From Mycobacterium sp. (GTDB taxonomy: Bacteria > Actinomycetota > Actinomycetes > Mycobacteriales > Mycobacteriaceae), in assembly GCA_025965895.1 (NCBI GenBank), contig JAOPWC010000139.1, positions 1 to 54,567 on the forward strand: DNA of 54,567 nucleotides. Direction: 5' to 3'. Under the pieces are notes generated by a model. It was not told where the DNA came from. It made no database searches and worked only from the letters and a program-made list of their open reading frames with translations. Positions 25,386 through 34,121 of this stretch are shown here, piece by piece. The position numbers and the translations under genes were made by a program. Numbering within the stretch: position 1 is the stretch's first letter; every line of letters begins with the position of its first letter.

Positions 25386-25817
25386 GTGAAGGACGCGGAT
25401 TCCCGGCTGGCCAGCGACCTGGCTCTCTCGGTGGTTAGGCTCGCTCGTCAATTGCGATTTCGCAGACCCAACTCGCCGATTTCGCTAACCCAGCTTTCCG
25501 CGTTGTCGACGCTGTCGAAAGAGGGCGCGATGACGCCCGGCGCGCTGGCGGTGCGCGAGCGGGTGCGCCCGCCGTCGATGACCCGGGTAGTCGCTTCGCT
25601 GGCCGAACTCGGTTTCGTTGCCCGCACGCCGGATCCGGCGGACGGTCGGCAGGTGCTGGTTTCCGTGTCCGACGCCGGCATCCATCTGGTGGAGTGGGAA
25701 CGGCGCGCCAGCCAGGAATGGCTGCGGAGCCGGCTCGCGGAGCTGCAGCCTGACCAGCGGGCCACGCTGCTCGAGGCCGCCGACCTGATGAAGACTTTGA
25801 TCGACGAAAGCGCTTGA
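25386..25817 (+). CDS. MarR-family transcriptional regulator (Rv0880 type)
   Basis: The 143-residue winged-helix regulator starts with GTG at 25386. The DNA-recognition helix region is PSMTRVVASLAELGFV and the wing is TPDPADGRQVLVSVSDAG; flanking helices form the dimer interface. The sequence closely follows the known Rv0880 length and pattern (SLTQLSALSTLSKEGAMTPGALA). It probably represses itself and the divergent DUF2530 gene. The ligand is unknown. Confidence 0.9.
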   Translation: MKDADSRLASDLALSVVRLARQLRFRRPNSPISLTQLSALSTLSKEGAMTPGALAVRERVRPPSMTRVVASLAELGFVARTPDPADGRQVLVSVSDAGIHLVEWERRASQEWLRSRLAELQPDQRATLLEAADLMKTLIDESA

Positions 25818-25847
25818 CGTCTCAGCGCCGCTCGCGGAGGGCATAGT

Positions 25848-26663
25848 TTGAGCCCCGTCATCGACATCACCGATCCCGCGGACGCGCGGCTGGACGATTT
25901 TCGGGACCTCAACAGCATCGACCGCCGACCGGACCTGCCCACCGGCAAAGGACTCGTGATCGGCGAGGGTGTGCTGGTCGTGCAGCGGATGCTCGCCTCA
26001 CGGTTCGCCCCGTTCGCATTACTGGGCACCGACCGGCGACTGGCCGAATTGAGCGCCGACCTCGCCGGGCTCGACGTCCCGTACTACCGAGTCGATGCCG
26101 ACGTGATGGCGCGGGTCGTCGGGTTTCACCTCAACCGCGGCGTGCTCGCCGCGGCGCGCCGGCCACCGATACTGACGCTTGCCGAGGTGCTCGACGGGGC
26201 CAGGACGGTGGTGGTGCTCGAGGGCGTCAACGACCATGAGAATCTGGGCGCGATTTTCCGCAATGCCGCCGGACTCGGCGTGGAGGCGGTGGTGTTCGGT
26301 CCCGGTTGCGCCGATCCGCTTTACCGCCGCGCCGTGCGGGTATCGATGGGGCACGCGCTGTTGGTGCCCTACGCGCGCGTCACAACGTGGCCGACAGATC
26401 TAACGGCATTGCGGGACAGGGGCTTTCGGGTACTAGCGATGACGCCTGGTCCGGAGGCCGTCGCGTTGCCCGATGCGATGGCTGCGGTGGCCGGGGATCC
26501 GGTGGCGATCCTGGTGGGTGCCGAGGGCCCGGGTTTGACGGGGCCGGCGATGCGCGCGAGCGAGATCCGCGTGGGTATCCCGATGTCGCGGGGGACCGAC
26601 TCGCTGAACGTGGCGACGGCCGCGGCGTTGGCCTTCTACGAGCGGGCTAGGCTCGCGCGGTGA
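25848..26663 (+). CDS. SpoU/TrmH-family RNA 2'-O-methyltransferase (Rv0881 type)
   Basis: The 271-residue SPOUT methyltransferase transfers methyl from SAM to a ribose 2'-OH in rRNA or tRNA. It shows the three SpoU motifs: NLGAIFRNAAGLG (motif 1), ILVGAEGPGL (motif 2) and IPMSRGTDSLNVATAAALAFYE (motif 3, the knot). A TTG at 25848 is used as the start, with an N-terminal substrate domain in front of the catalytic knot. The stop overlaps the next gene by four bases. The target nucleotide is not known from sequence. Confidence 0.92.
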   Translation: MSPVIDITDPADARLDDFRDLNSIDRRPDLPTGKGLVIGEGVLVVQRMLASRFAPFALLGTDRRLAELSADLAGLDVPYYRVDADVMARVVGFHLNRGVLAAARRPPILTLAEVLDGARTVVVLEGVNDHENLGAIFRNAAGLGVEAVVFGPGCADPLYRRAVRVSMGHALLVPYARVTTWPTDLTALRDRGFRVLAMTPGPEAVALPDAMAAVAGDPVAILVGAEGPGLTGPAMRASEIRVGIPMSRGTDSLNVATAAALAFYERARLAR

Positions 26664-26935
26664 CCAACGACTCCACACCGTGGGGAACAGGGCTGACGGT
26701 GGCGGCGTTCGTCGCCGCGGTCACAGCGGCGGCGGTCGTGGTGCTCAGCCTCGGGGTGGCGCGGGTCCATCCGCTGCTGGCGGTTGGTCTCAACGCGGTG
26801 GCGGTGGGCGGGCTGGCGCCAACCTTGTGGGGATGGCGGACCGTGCCGGTGCTGCGTTGGTTCGTGCTCGGGGGTGGAGTCGGGGTGGCGGGGGCCTGGC
26901 TTGCGCTGTTGGCGATCGCGCTGCACCACGCGTGA
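26660..26935 (+). CDS. DUF2537-type small membrane protein (Rv0882 type)
   Basis: The 91-residue protein has three hydrophobic segments (LTVAAFVAAVTAAAVVVLSLGV, LLAVGLNAVAVGGLAPTLW, FVLGGGVGVAGAWLALLAIAL). It starts with GTG overlapping the stop of the methyltransferase, so it is translated with it. It is conserved in mycobacteria and the function is unknown. It converges on sepH with six bases between the stops. Confidence 0.8.
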   Translation: MTNDSTPWGTGLTVAAFVAAVTAAAVVVLSLGVARVHPLLAVGLNAVAVGGLAPTLWGWRTVPVLRWFVLGGGVGVAGAWLALLAIALHHA

Positions 26936-26941
26936 CGCGCC

Positions 26942-27697
26942 CTACCGATGGCCGCCGGAGCGCACATCGAGCAGCACGTCTTCCCACGCAGGCACGGCCG
27001 GCTTGCCGCGACGCGCGCGGGCGGGCTGCGGCGGCTCCGGCTTGTCCTCAACGGGTAGCGCCTCGTCGAAGTCCAGCTGGGCTACCGGCGCGAGAGGACG
27101 CAGCGGGCGGTCGAAGTTCTGGTCGATGAGCTCGCTCGCACCGTCGTCGAGGGCGGTCGCCGTGCCGCCGTGCGCGCCTGGCGTGTACCGGAAGTGTGCC
27201 CGGTTCTCGGAACGGCCGGCCAGCCAGATCAGCTGCACTGTCCAGCGGCCGTCTTCGTTCTTCCACGCGTCCCACGTCGTGCTGTCGGGGTCGAGGCCCC
27301 TGGCCACCAGTGCCGCCGTGACGGTCTCCAACAGCGTCAGCACGGCCGGACCGTCGGCGAGAACCGGATGCGCCGCGGTTGCCAGTTCCGCGGCGCGGGA
27401 CCGTTCCAGCAACACCGGGTGGGCGAACCGCTCGACCCGCGACACGTCGGCGCCTGCCGCAGCGGCGACTTGTTCTACTGATCCCCCGGCCCGTATCCGG
27501 GCCTGAATCTCCTTGGGAGTGAGCACGGTTGTGACCTCGATGTCGATGTGGGTTTGACCGGCGCGGGCGTGATCGCCGGACAGCGCCGCACGCAGACGCT
27601 CGTCGGCGCGCAGGGCGAACGTCTCCGCGGGGTTCTTGGTTTCGCAGATGATGCGTTTGCCGTCGACGTCGAGTCCAACTACTTTCAGTTCCCGCAT
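26942..27697 (-). CDS. sepH: Septation protein SepH (Rv0883c type)
   Basis: SepH is an actinobacterial cell-division protein that binds FtsZ and promotes its assembly. The 251-residue product has the family N-terminal domain (MRELKVVGLDVDGKRIICET, then VLTPKEIQARIRAGGSVEQVA with a helix-turn-helix-like stretch VAAAAGADVSRVERFAHPV). It ends with the conserved segment PAVPAWEDVLLDVRS after a Pro/Arg-rich linker. Known homologues self-associate and act at the Z-ring. It stands alone on this strand, between convergent neighbours. Confidence 0.92.
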   Translation of the reverse strand: MRELKVVGLDVDGKRIICETKNPAETFALRADERLRAALSGDHARAGQTHIDIEVTTVLTPKEIQARIRAGGSVEQVAAAAGADVSRVERFAHPVLLERSRAAELATAAHPVLADGPAVLTLLETVTAALVARGLDPDSTTWDAWKNEDGRWTVQLIWLAGRSENRAHFRYTPGAHGGTATALDDGASELIDQNFDRPLRPLAPVAQLDFDEALPVEDKPEPPQPARARRGKPAVPAWEDVLLDVRSGGHR

Positions 27698-27786
27698 GCC
27701 GACCTCCTCCGGGCCGCAGCGCCGAGCCCGTCAGGTCCGCACTTTAGTGCAGCGACCAGCGAAAACGGCGCTGACACGCCGCAGCG

Positions 27787-28905
27787 TCAGAGGCGTTCGA
27801 CCACCCAGTCCACGCACTCGGTGAGCGCGCTGACGTCATCGGGATCGACAGCGGGGAACATCGCCACACGAAGCTGGTTGCGCCCGAGTTTCCGGTACGG
27901 CTCGGTATCGACGATCCCGTTGGCACGCAGCACCTTCGCGACGGCGTTGGCGTCGACGTCGTCGGCGAAGTCGATCGTGCCGACCACCTGCGAACGCAAG
28001 TCGGGGTCGGTGACGAACGGCGTCGAATACGACGACGCCTGCGCCCATGAATACAGCCGCTGCGAGGAGTCCGCGGTGCGCTTGACCGCCCACTCGAGAC
28101 CGCCGTTGCCCAGCAACCAATCGATCTGCTCGGCCATCAGCACCAGCGTGCCGATGGCCGGGGTGTTGTAGGTCTGGTTCTTGCGGCTGTTGTCCACCGC
28201 GATCGGCAGCGACAGGAAATCGGGCACCCACCGGCCCGACGCGGCGATCGCCTCGATGCGGGCCAGCGCGGCCGGGCTGAGCAGGGCCAGCCACAGGCCA
28301 CCATCGCTGGCGAAGTTCTTCTGGGGCGCAAAGTAGTACGCGTCGGCGTCTGACACGTCGACGGGGAGGCCGCCGGCGCCGGATGTCGCGTCGATGACGA
28401 TCAGCGCGTGCTCGCTGCCCTCGGGGCGCCGCACCGGCACCGCCACGCCTGTAGAGGTTTCATTGTGCGCCCAAGCGATCACGTCGACGGACGGATCGGA
28501 GCGCGGCTGCGGCGCGCTGCCTGCCTCGGCTTTGTCGACGATCGGCGCTCCGATGAACGGGTTCTTGTCGACGGCTGCGGCGAACTTCGAGCTGAATTCC
28601 CCGTAGGCCAGGTGCAGGGAGCGCTTGTCGATCAACCCGAACGCCGCAGCATCCCAGAACGCGGTGGCGCCGCCGTTGCCGAGGACCACCTCATAGCCGG
28701 CGGGCAGCGAGAAGAACTCGGCCAGGCCGGAGCGCACGCGGCCGACGAGGTCTTTGACCGGCGCCTGCCGGTGCGAGGTGCCGAACAATGGCGCGGCGGT
28801 GGTCGCGAGAGCCTGCAACTGCTCGGGTCGCACCTTCGAGGGGCCGGAGCCGAACCGGCCGTCCTTGGGTTTGATCGAGTCCGGGATGATTAACGTGTCG
28901 GCCAT
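27787..28905 (-). CDS. serC: Phosphoserine aminotransferase SerC
   Basis: SerC transaminates 3-phosphohydroxypyruvate with glutamate in serine biosynthesis (and can act in pyridoxal phosphate synthesis). The 372-residue product has the actinobacterial SerC form: FGSGPSKVRPEQLQAL at the N-terminus, GNGGATAFWDAA, and the Schiff-base Lys in FAPQKNFASDGG. It ends with RVAMFPAVDPDDVSALTECVDWV. The ATG at 28905 follows a short leader. The divergent gene begins about 150 bases away. Confidence 0.95.
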   Translation of the reverse strand: MADTLIIPDSIKPKDGRFGSGPSKVRPEQLQALATTAAPLFGTSHRQAPVKDLVGRVRSGLAEFFSLPAGYEVVLGNGGATAFWDAAAFGLIDKRSLHLAYGEFSSKFAAAVDKNPFIGAPIVDKAEAGSAPQPRSDPSVDVIAWAHNETSTGVAVPVRRPEGSEHALIVIDATSGAGGLPVDVSDADAYYFAPQKNFASDGGLWLALLSPAALARIEAIAASGRWVPDFLSLPIAVDNSRKNQTYNTPAIGTLVLMAEQIDWLLGNGGLEWAVKRTADSSQRLYSWAQASSYSTPFVTDPDLRSQVVGTIDFADDVDANAVAKVLRANGIVDTEPYRKLGRNQLRVAMFPAVDPDDVSALTECVDWVVERL

Positions 28906-28939
28906 GTCTCCACATTAATGACGAACCTTGAATGCCCGC

Positions 28940-28957
28940 TGCGCCGGAGCCGGCGCA
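28940..28957. promoter_or_regulatory. Inverted repeat in the serC/diiron-oxygenase intergenic region
   Basis: A perfect repeat TGCGCCGG-AG-CCGGCGCA lies 35 bases upstream of serC in a divergent promoter region. The two-base gap makes a stable RNA hairpin unlikely without opening a pair, so a dimeric regulator site is the better guess. No regulator is assigned. Confidence 0.35.
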
Positions 28958-29059
28958 CGTTATCCAGCAAACCCGCAGCGTTGGGGTATGGACTATAGGC
29001 GATACCTGCGGTACCGTTGTACACGAAGCGCCCAAATGTAAACCCCACGGGAGGCTCAA

Positions 29060-30085
29060 ATGGCCCGGACGCGGATGGTGAAGCGCTGGAAGCGCAACAT
29101 GGAGGTTCGCGAAGACACCGAATACGTGGACATGCTGAACACGCTGTCCGAGGGTTCGGTGCGCCGCAACTTCAACCCCTACACCGACATCGACTGGGAT
29201 GCGCCGGAATTTGCGGTGACGGAGAACGACCCGCGCTGGGTGCTTCCCGAGTCCGACCTGTTGGGCCACCATCCCTGGTACAAGGCGCAGCCGCTGGAGA
29301 AGCAGATCAAGATCGGCATGTGGCGGCAGGCCAACGTCGTGAAGGTGGGGCTGCACTTCGAGAGCATCCTGATCCGCGGCTTGATGCAGTACACGTTCTG
29401 GGTGCCCAACGGCTCGCCGGAATACCGGTACTGCCTGCACGAATCCGTCGAAGAATGCAACCACACCATGATGTTTCAGGAGATGGTGAACCGCATGGGT
29501 GTGGACGTGCCCGGCATGCCGAGGCTGCTGCGGTGGGTCTCCCCGCTGATCCCGCTGCTTGCCGGTCCGCTGCCGATCGTGTTCTTCTTCGGCGTGCTAG
29601 CGGGCGAGGAGCCAATCGACCACACGCAGAAGAACGTGCTACGTGAGGGCAAGTCCCTGCACCCGATCATGGAGCGGGTGATGGCCATCCACGTGGCCGA
29701 GGAGGCCCGCCACATCTCGTTTGCCCACGAGTATCTGCGCAAGCGTGTGCCGCGCATTCGTCCGCGCACCCGGTTCTGGCTGTCGCTGCACGTGGCGTGG
29801 ATCATGCGGGTGCTGTGCCAGGCCATCGTCGTGCCTCCGAAAAGCTTCTGGAGGGAATTCGACATTCCGCGGTCGGTCCGCAAGGACCTGTTCTTCCGTG
29901 CGCCCGAGTCCCGGCAAACGCTGCGCGACATGTTCGGCGACGTCCGTATGCTCTGCTACGACATTGGCCTGATGAACCCGGTGGCGCGGCTGGTCTGGAA
30001 GCTCTGCAAGATCGACGGCCGCCCGTCGCGCTACCGCAGCGAGCCGCAGCGCGAGCACGTCGTGTCATCGACGCCGGCGGCCTGA
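29060..30085 (+). CDS. AurF-like diiron oxygenase (Rv0885 type)
   Basis: The 341-residue ferritin-like diiron protein is of the AurF (p-aminobenzoate N-oxygenase) type. The diiron ligands are suggested by HFESIL, EECNHTMMF (ExxH), GEEPIDH and HVAEEARHISFAHE (EExxH), spaced as in a four-helix bundle. AurF enzymes oxidise aryl amines with O2 and need an external electron donor. The next gene, 17 bases downstream, encodes the ferredoxin-reductase fusion FprB, which is a natural donor candidate. A good ribosome site (GGGAGG) precedes the ATG. The substrate in mycobacteria is unknown. Confidence 0.88.
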   Translation: MARTRMVKRWKRNMEVREDTEYVDMLNTLSEGSVRRNFNPYTDIDWDAPEFAVTENDPRWVLPESDLLGHHPWYKAQPLEKQIKIGMWRQANVVKVGLHFESILIRGLMQYTFWVPNGSPEYRYCLHESVEECNHTMMFQEMVNRMGVDVPGMPRLLRWVSPLIPLLAGPLPIVFFFGVLAGEEPIDHTQKNVLREGKSLHPIMERVMAIHVAEEARHISFAHEYLRKRVPRIRPRTRFWLSLHVAWIMRVLCQAIVVPPKSFWREFDIPRSVRKDLFFRAPESRQTLRDMFGDVRMLCYDIGLMNPVARLVWKLCKIDGRPSRYRSEPQREHVVSSTPAA

Positions 30086-30102
30086 GCGCGATATAGGAAC
30101 GT

Positions 30103-31791
30103 ATGCCACACGTCATCACCCAGTCGTGTTGTAGCGACGGGTCCTGCGTTTACGCGTGCCCGGTGAACTGCATCCACCCCACGCCCGACGAGCCCGGCTT
30201 CGCCACCGCCGAGATGCTGCACATCGATCCTGTCGCATGTGTCGACTGCGGCGCCTGCGTCGCGGCGTGCCCGGTCGGTGCCATCGCACACGACACCAAG
30301 CTGACCGCGGCGCAGCTGCCTTTCGTGGAGATCAACGCGTCGTTCTACCCTGACCGCCCGGCAGACGAGAAGCTGCCGCCGACGTCCAAGCTCGCGCCGG
30401 TGGTCGAGGCGCCTAGAATCCGGCCGCGTCCGAGCGGACCGCTGCGGGTTGCGGTGATCGGCTCAGGGCCGGCCGCCATGTATGCCGCTGATGAACTGCT
30501 CACCCAGCACGGCGTGCTGGTCAACGTCTTCGAGCGGTTGGCGACGCCGTACGGCCTGGTGCGCGCCGGCGTGGCGCCGGACCATCAGAGCACCAAGAGG
30601 GTGACCCGGCTGTTCGACCGGATGTCGCGTGACCGCGACTTCAACTTCTATCTCAATGTTGATGTTGGACAGCATGTTTCGCACGACGAGCTGCTGAACC
30701 ACCATCACGCCGTCATCTACGCGGTGGGTGCGTCGGCGGATCGTCGCCTCGACGTGCCCGGCTTCGGCTTGCCCGGCACCGCCACCGCGACGGAGGTCGT
30801 TGCGTGGTACAACGCGCACCCCGATTTTGCGCGACTGCCGGTGGCGCTGGACCACGAACGCGTCGTGATCGTGGGCAACGGCAACGTGGCGTTGGACGTC
30901 GCGCGGATCTTGACCGCCGATCCGGGGCGGCTGGCTTGTACCGACATCTCGCGGGTCGCGCTGGAGGTGCTGCGGGACAGCAAGGTGCGCGAGGTCGTCG
31001 TCGCGGCGCGCCGTGGACCCGCCCACTCGGCGTTCACACGTCCCGAGATGATCGGCCTGACGTCGTCCTCGCGCGTGGTGCTGACTTCTGCTGATCATGA
31101 CCTGGTCCGCGCCGACCTCGCGGGATGCACCGATGCGTTGGCCCGCCACAAGCTGGAACTGCTCGGCTCACTGGATGTGGCCGACGACGCCGACGACGGG
31201 CCGCGGATCCGGCTCGCGTACCGGCTCACGCCGCGTCGTGTACTCGGAAGCGACCGAGCCCATGGTGTGGAATTCACCGTGACCGGAACGGACGAGACGC
31301 GCCACCTCGACGCCGGGCTGGTGCTCAGCTCGATCGGCTACCGCGGCAGGCCGGTGCCCGGTCTGCCGTTCGACCAGGACGCCGCGGCGGTGCCGAACCG
31401 CAGTGGCCGCGTGATGGACCCGCTGACCGATGTGCCGCTGCCCGGCTGCTACGTCGCAGGCTGGATCAAACGCGGGCCGACCGGATTCATCGGGACGAAC
31501 AAGTCCTGTGCACAGGAGACCGTCAATGCACTGGTGGACGACTACAACAGCGGATCGCTCGTTGACCCCCTCGGCACGCCAGGAGCCATGGACAACCTGG
31601 TGCGGGCCAGGCAACCCGACGTGGTGGACCGTGCGCGCTGGCGCGTGATCGATCACGCCGAGATCGACCGGGGCCGGGCCGACGGGCGGCCCCGCGACAA
31701 GTTCCACACGGTGGCGGAAATGCTTGCCGTCACGGCGGCAGCCCCGCCGGCCCGGTCCCGTCGTCTTCTGGCAGGTCTCCGACGCGGCTAG
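30103..31791 (+). CDS. fprB: Ferredoxin/ferredoxin-NADP reductase fusion FprB
   Basis: The 562-residue fusion has an N-terminal bacterial ferredoxin (two cluster motifs, CCSDGSCVYACPVNC and CVDCGACVAACPVGAI, residues about 9-60). This is joined to an adrenodoxin-reductase-type flavoprotein with FAD motif VIGSGPAAMYAADELL and NADP motif VIVGNGNVALDVARIL. A conserved C-terminal GWIKRGPTGFIGTNK follows. It moves electrons from NADPH to iron-sulfur carriers. Its position after the diiron oxygenase suggests a dedicated pairing. The stop lies about 110 bases from the converging HAD gene, and two 27-bp repeats fill part of that gap. Confidence 0.95.
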   Translation: MPHVITQSCCSDGSCVYACPVNCIHPTPDEPGFATAEMLHIDPVACVDCGACVAACPVGAIAHDTKLTAAQLPFVEINASFYPDRPADEKLPPTSKLAPVVEAPRIRPRPSGPLRVAVIGSGPAAMYAADELLTQHGVLVNVFERLATPYGLVRAGVAPDHQSTKRVTRLFDRMSRDRDFNFYLNVDVGQHVSHDELLNHHHAVIYAVGASADRRLDVPGFGLPGTATATEVVAWYNAHPDFARLPVALDHERVVIVGNGNVALDVARILTADPGRLACTDISRVALEVLRDSKVREVVVAARRGPAHSAFTRPEMIGLTSSSRVVLTSADHDLVRADLAGCTDALARHKLELLGSLDVADDADDGPRIRLAYRLTPRRVLGSDRAHGVEFTVTGTDETRHLDAGLVLSSIGYRGRPVPGLPFDQDAAAVPNRSGRVMDPLTDVPLPGCYVAGWIKRGPTGFIGTNKSCAQETVNALVDDYNSGSLVDPLGTPGAMDNLVRARQPDVVDRARWRVIDHAEIDRGRADGRPRDKFHTVAEMLAVTAAAPPARSRRLLAGLRRG

Positions 31792-31847
31792 CGCAGGAAA
31801 ACCGAGTGGCGCAAGCGGCTTCGGATGTGGTGGCAATACCTCGCGCT

Positions 31848-31908
31848 AGGCCTTCGTCCGGCGAAGCCGGATTTAGGCCTTCGTCCGGCGAAGCCGGATT
31901 TAGGCCTT
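31848..31908. repeat. 27-bp tandem repeat, 2 copies plus 7 bases
   Basis: Units begin at 31848 and 31875, with a partial third from 31902. Each contains the inverted repeat CTTCG-N5-CGAAG, so each copy can form a small hairpin in either transcript, as expected of a bidirectional terminator between the convergent fprB and HAD genes. The repeat runs into the stop codon of the HAD gene at 31900-31902. Confidence 0.9.
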
Positions 31909-32376
31909 GGTGCGCAGGTACTCGAGGACCGCCGGCCAGTCGGGGAAGTCGGCCGACCCGAAGTGGATCCACGTGCCGTCGAACTTGTCGGCGCCGTTGT
32001 TGGGCCGGTCGTCGACCAGGAAGTCGCCGCGGTTGAGATCCTTGTGGTGCGTCAGGATCAACCTCTTGTACGCCGGTGAATCCTCCTCGGCGCCGAGATG
32101 CGCATGCACCCATTCGATTTTGTGCTGCCAGCCGGAAGGGTTCCGCCACGGGGCGGTCGACAGGAGGTAGGTGTCAAACAGCTCCGACAGTTCGTTGAAC
32201 GCGTCGATCGCCCCGGGCATCGACCGCATCAGCGCGAAGATCCCCGGCGCCTCGTCCATCCGCCCCTGGTACTTGGCCACCACCACCGGGTCCAGACCCT
32301 CGATGCGGTGGCCAAAGTCAACCATCGTGTTGTCGAGGTCGATGTAGAGGATCTTCTTGCGGTCGGTTTCCGTCAG
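31900..32376 (-). CDS. HAD-superfamily 5'-nucleotidase-like phosphatase (CTG start)
   Basis: The product resembles the cytosolic 5'(3')-deoxyribonucleotidase (NT5C) type of HAD phosphatases. The catalytic motif YIDLDNTMVDFG is only reached if translation starts upstream of the first ATG (32325). In that frame no ATG, GTG or TTG is available, but a CTG at 32376-32374 overlaps the TGA stop of the VOC gene and gives MTETDRKKILYIDLDNT, 158 residues. Later motifs are LSTAPWRNPSGWQHKIEWV, LTHHKDLNRGDFLVDDRPNNG and FDGTWIHFGS. Translational coupling to the VOC gene could support the rare start. Nucleotide phosphate hydrolysis is inferred from the family. Confidence 0.75.
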   Translation of the reverse strand: MTETDRKKILYIDLDNTMVDFGHRIEGLDPVVVAKYQGRMDEAPGIFALMRSMPGAIDAFNELSELFDTYLLSTAPWRNPSGWQHKIEWVHAHLGAEEDSPAYKRLILTHHKDLNRGDFLVDDRPNNGADKFDGTWIHFGSADFPDWPAVLEYLRTKA

Positions 32377-32822
32377 TGCTGGCTCACCGCTTTCTCGATG
32401 TCCTCCGTGCTGACTTCACGCACCGGCTGCCCCATTGACCAGTGGTGCCCGAACGGGTCGCGCAACACGCCGTAGCGATCGCCCCAGAACTGGTCTTCGA
32501 GAGCCATCACGACGGTGGCGCCCGCGTCGATCGCCTGCTGGAATCGCACGTCGACATCGACCACGGTCAAATGGATGGTCACCGGGGTGCCGCCGAGCGC
32601 GATCGGCGTCATCGACTTGCCGTCCTGCATCTCGGGGAAGTCGTCATTGAGCAGCACCGTGGAGCCGTTGATCTGCACGGCGGCATGGATGAGCCTGCCG
32701 TCAGGGCCCGGAACCCGGCCCAGCTCAACGGCATTGAACGCGCTGACATAAAAGTCGATGGCGGCGGCCGCGCCGCCGACGATCAGGTGGGGGGACAACG
32801 AGGGCTGAACTTCGATCGCCAT
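32373..32822 (-). CDS. VOC/glyoxalase-fold protein (Rv0887c type)
   Basis: The 149-residue protein (ATG 32822, MAIEVQPSLSPHLIV) is of the PhnB-like vicinal-oxygen-chelate type: GAAAAIDFYVSAFNAVELGRV, then VQINGSTVLLNDDFPEM and a C-terminal DQFWGDRYGVLRDPFGHHWSMG. A longer frame to 32912 is not supported. The family includes glyoxalases, dioxygenases and resistance proteins; the metal ligands here are incomplete by eye, so no activity is assigned. Its stop overlaps the CTG start of the HAD gene. Confidence 0.85.
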   Translation of the reverse strand: MAIEVQPSLSPHLIVGGAAAAIDFYVSAFNAVELGRVPGPDGRLIHAAVQINGSTVLLNDDFPEMQDGKSMTPIALGGTPVTIHLTVVDVDVRFQQAIDAGATVVMALEDQFWGDRYGVLRDPFGHHWSMGQPVREVSTEDIEKAVSQH

Positions 32823-32930
32823 GGTGATCTCCTGTGGGTAGTGTCGGCCCGCTTGCGCGGCTACCCGTATCGACCTCCGATACGGGCCGGACTCATCGCC
32901 AACCCAATGCAACCACCAGGCACCGACAAC

Positions 32931-34055
32931 CTACACGGCGACGTTGGCGATCTTGTTCCAGCCTTCCACCAGCTCGGGCGATCGCGGCGCCGGGCCGACG
33001 TAGATGGCCGACGGCCGCACCAGTTTGCCGAGCCTCTTCTGTTCGAGAATGTGGGCACACCACCCGGCGGTGCGCCCGCACGTGAACATCGCCGGCATCA
33101 TCTTGGCCGGCACCCGTGCGAAGTCGAGGATCACCGCCGCCCAGAACTCCACATTGGTTTCGATGGCCCGGTCCGGCCGGCGTTCACGCAACTCGGCCAG
33201 CGCCGCCTGTTCCAGCGCCGCCGCCACCTCATAGCGGGGAGCTTCCAGGCGTTTCGCCGTCGCGCGCAGCACCCGCGCGCGAGGGTCTTCGGCCCGGTAC
33301 ACGCGATGCCCGAAACCCATCAGCTTCTCTGCGCGGTCGAGGATCCCCTTGACCACCGCGCGCGCGTCGCCGGTGCGCTCCACCTCCTCGATCATCGGGA
33401 TCACCCGCGCGGGCGCCCCGCCGTGCAGCGGTCCGCTCATCGCGCCGATCGCGCCGGACAGCGACGCTGCCACGTCGGCGCCCGTCGACGCGATCACCCG
33501 TGCCGTGAACGTCGACGCGTTCATCCCGTGTTCTGCGGCGCTGACCCAGTAGGCGTCGATCGCCTCGACGTGCCTGGGGTCCGGCTCGCCCTGCCAGCGC
33601 GTCATGAAACGCTCTGTCACAGTGACGCATTGGTCGATCTCGCGCTGCGGCACCGCGGGCCGGTAGATGCCGCGGGCCGACTGCGCCACGTACGACAGCG
33701 CCATCACCGACGCGCGCGCCAACTGGTCGCGGGCCGTTGCGTCGTCGATGTCCAGTATGGGCTGGTAGCCCCAGATCGGCGCCAGCATCGCCAGCCCGGC
33801 CTGCACGTCGACGCGCACATCGCCGGTGTGTATCGGGAGCGGGAAGGGCTCCGCCGGCGGCAGCCCGTGGCCGAACTTCCCGTCCACCAGCAACGCCCAC
33901 ACGTCGCCAAACGTGACGTGCCTATCGACCAGGTCGTCGATGTCGACGCCGCGATAGCGCAGGGCGCCGCCGTCCTTGTCCGGTTCGGCGATCTCGGTGG
34001 TGAAGGCCGCGACACCTTCCAGTCCGGGGACGAAGTTCTCTGGCACCGCAGTCAT
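32931..34055 (-). CDS. citA: Citrate synthase CitA (second isozyme)
   Basis: The 374-residue citrate synthase condenses oxaloacetate and acetyl-CoA. It has the conserved RYRGVDIDDLV near the start, the catalytic His segments SGPLHGGAPARVI and LMGFGHRVYRAEDPRARVL, and the catalytic Asp region NVEFWAAVILDFARVP. The ATG at 34055 (MTAVPENFVPGLEGV) is chosen; the frame stays open upstream only as antisense of pdxH. It is a short type, resembling methylcitrate/citrate synthases of bacteria. Together with gltA at 36000 it gives two citrate synthases within 5 kb. Confidence 0.93.
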   Translation of the reverse strand: MTAVPENFVPGLEGVAAFTTEIAEPDKDGGALRYRGVDIDDLVDRHVTFGDVWALLVDGKFGHGLPPAEPFPLPIHTGDVRVDVQAGLAMLAPIWGYQPILDIDDATARDQLARASVMALSYVAQSARGIYRPAVPQREIDQCVTVTERFMTRWQGEPDPRHVEAIDAYWVSAAEHGMNASTFTARVIASTGADVAASLSGAIGAMSGPLHGGAPARVIPMIEEVERTGDARAVVKGILDRAEKLMGFGHRVYRAEDPRARVLRATAKRLEAPRYEVAAALEQAALAELRERRPDRAIETNVEFWAAVILDFARVPAKMMPAMFTCGRTAGWCAHILEQKRLGKLVRPSAIYVGPAPRSPELVEGWNKIANVAV

Positions 34056-34121
34056 GCGTCGATTCTCGCACCCGTACCGGGGCGCCTGTCTACCGGTCGG
34101 TAACCGGCTCAGCGTAGCGTT

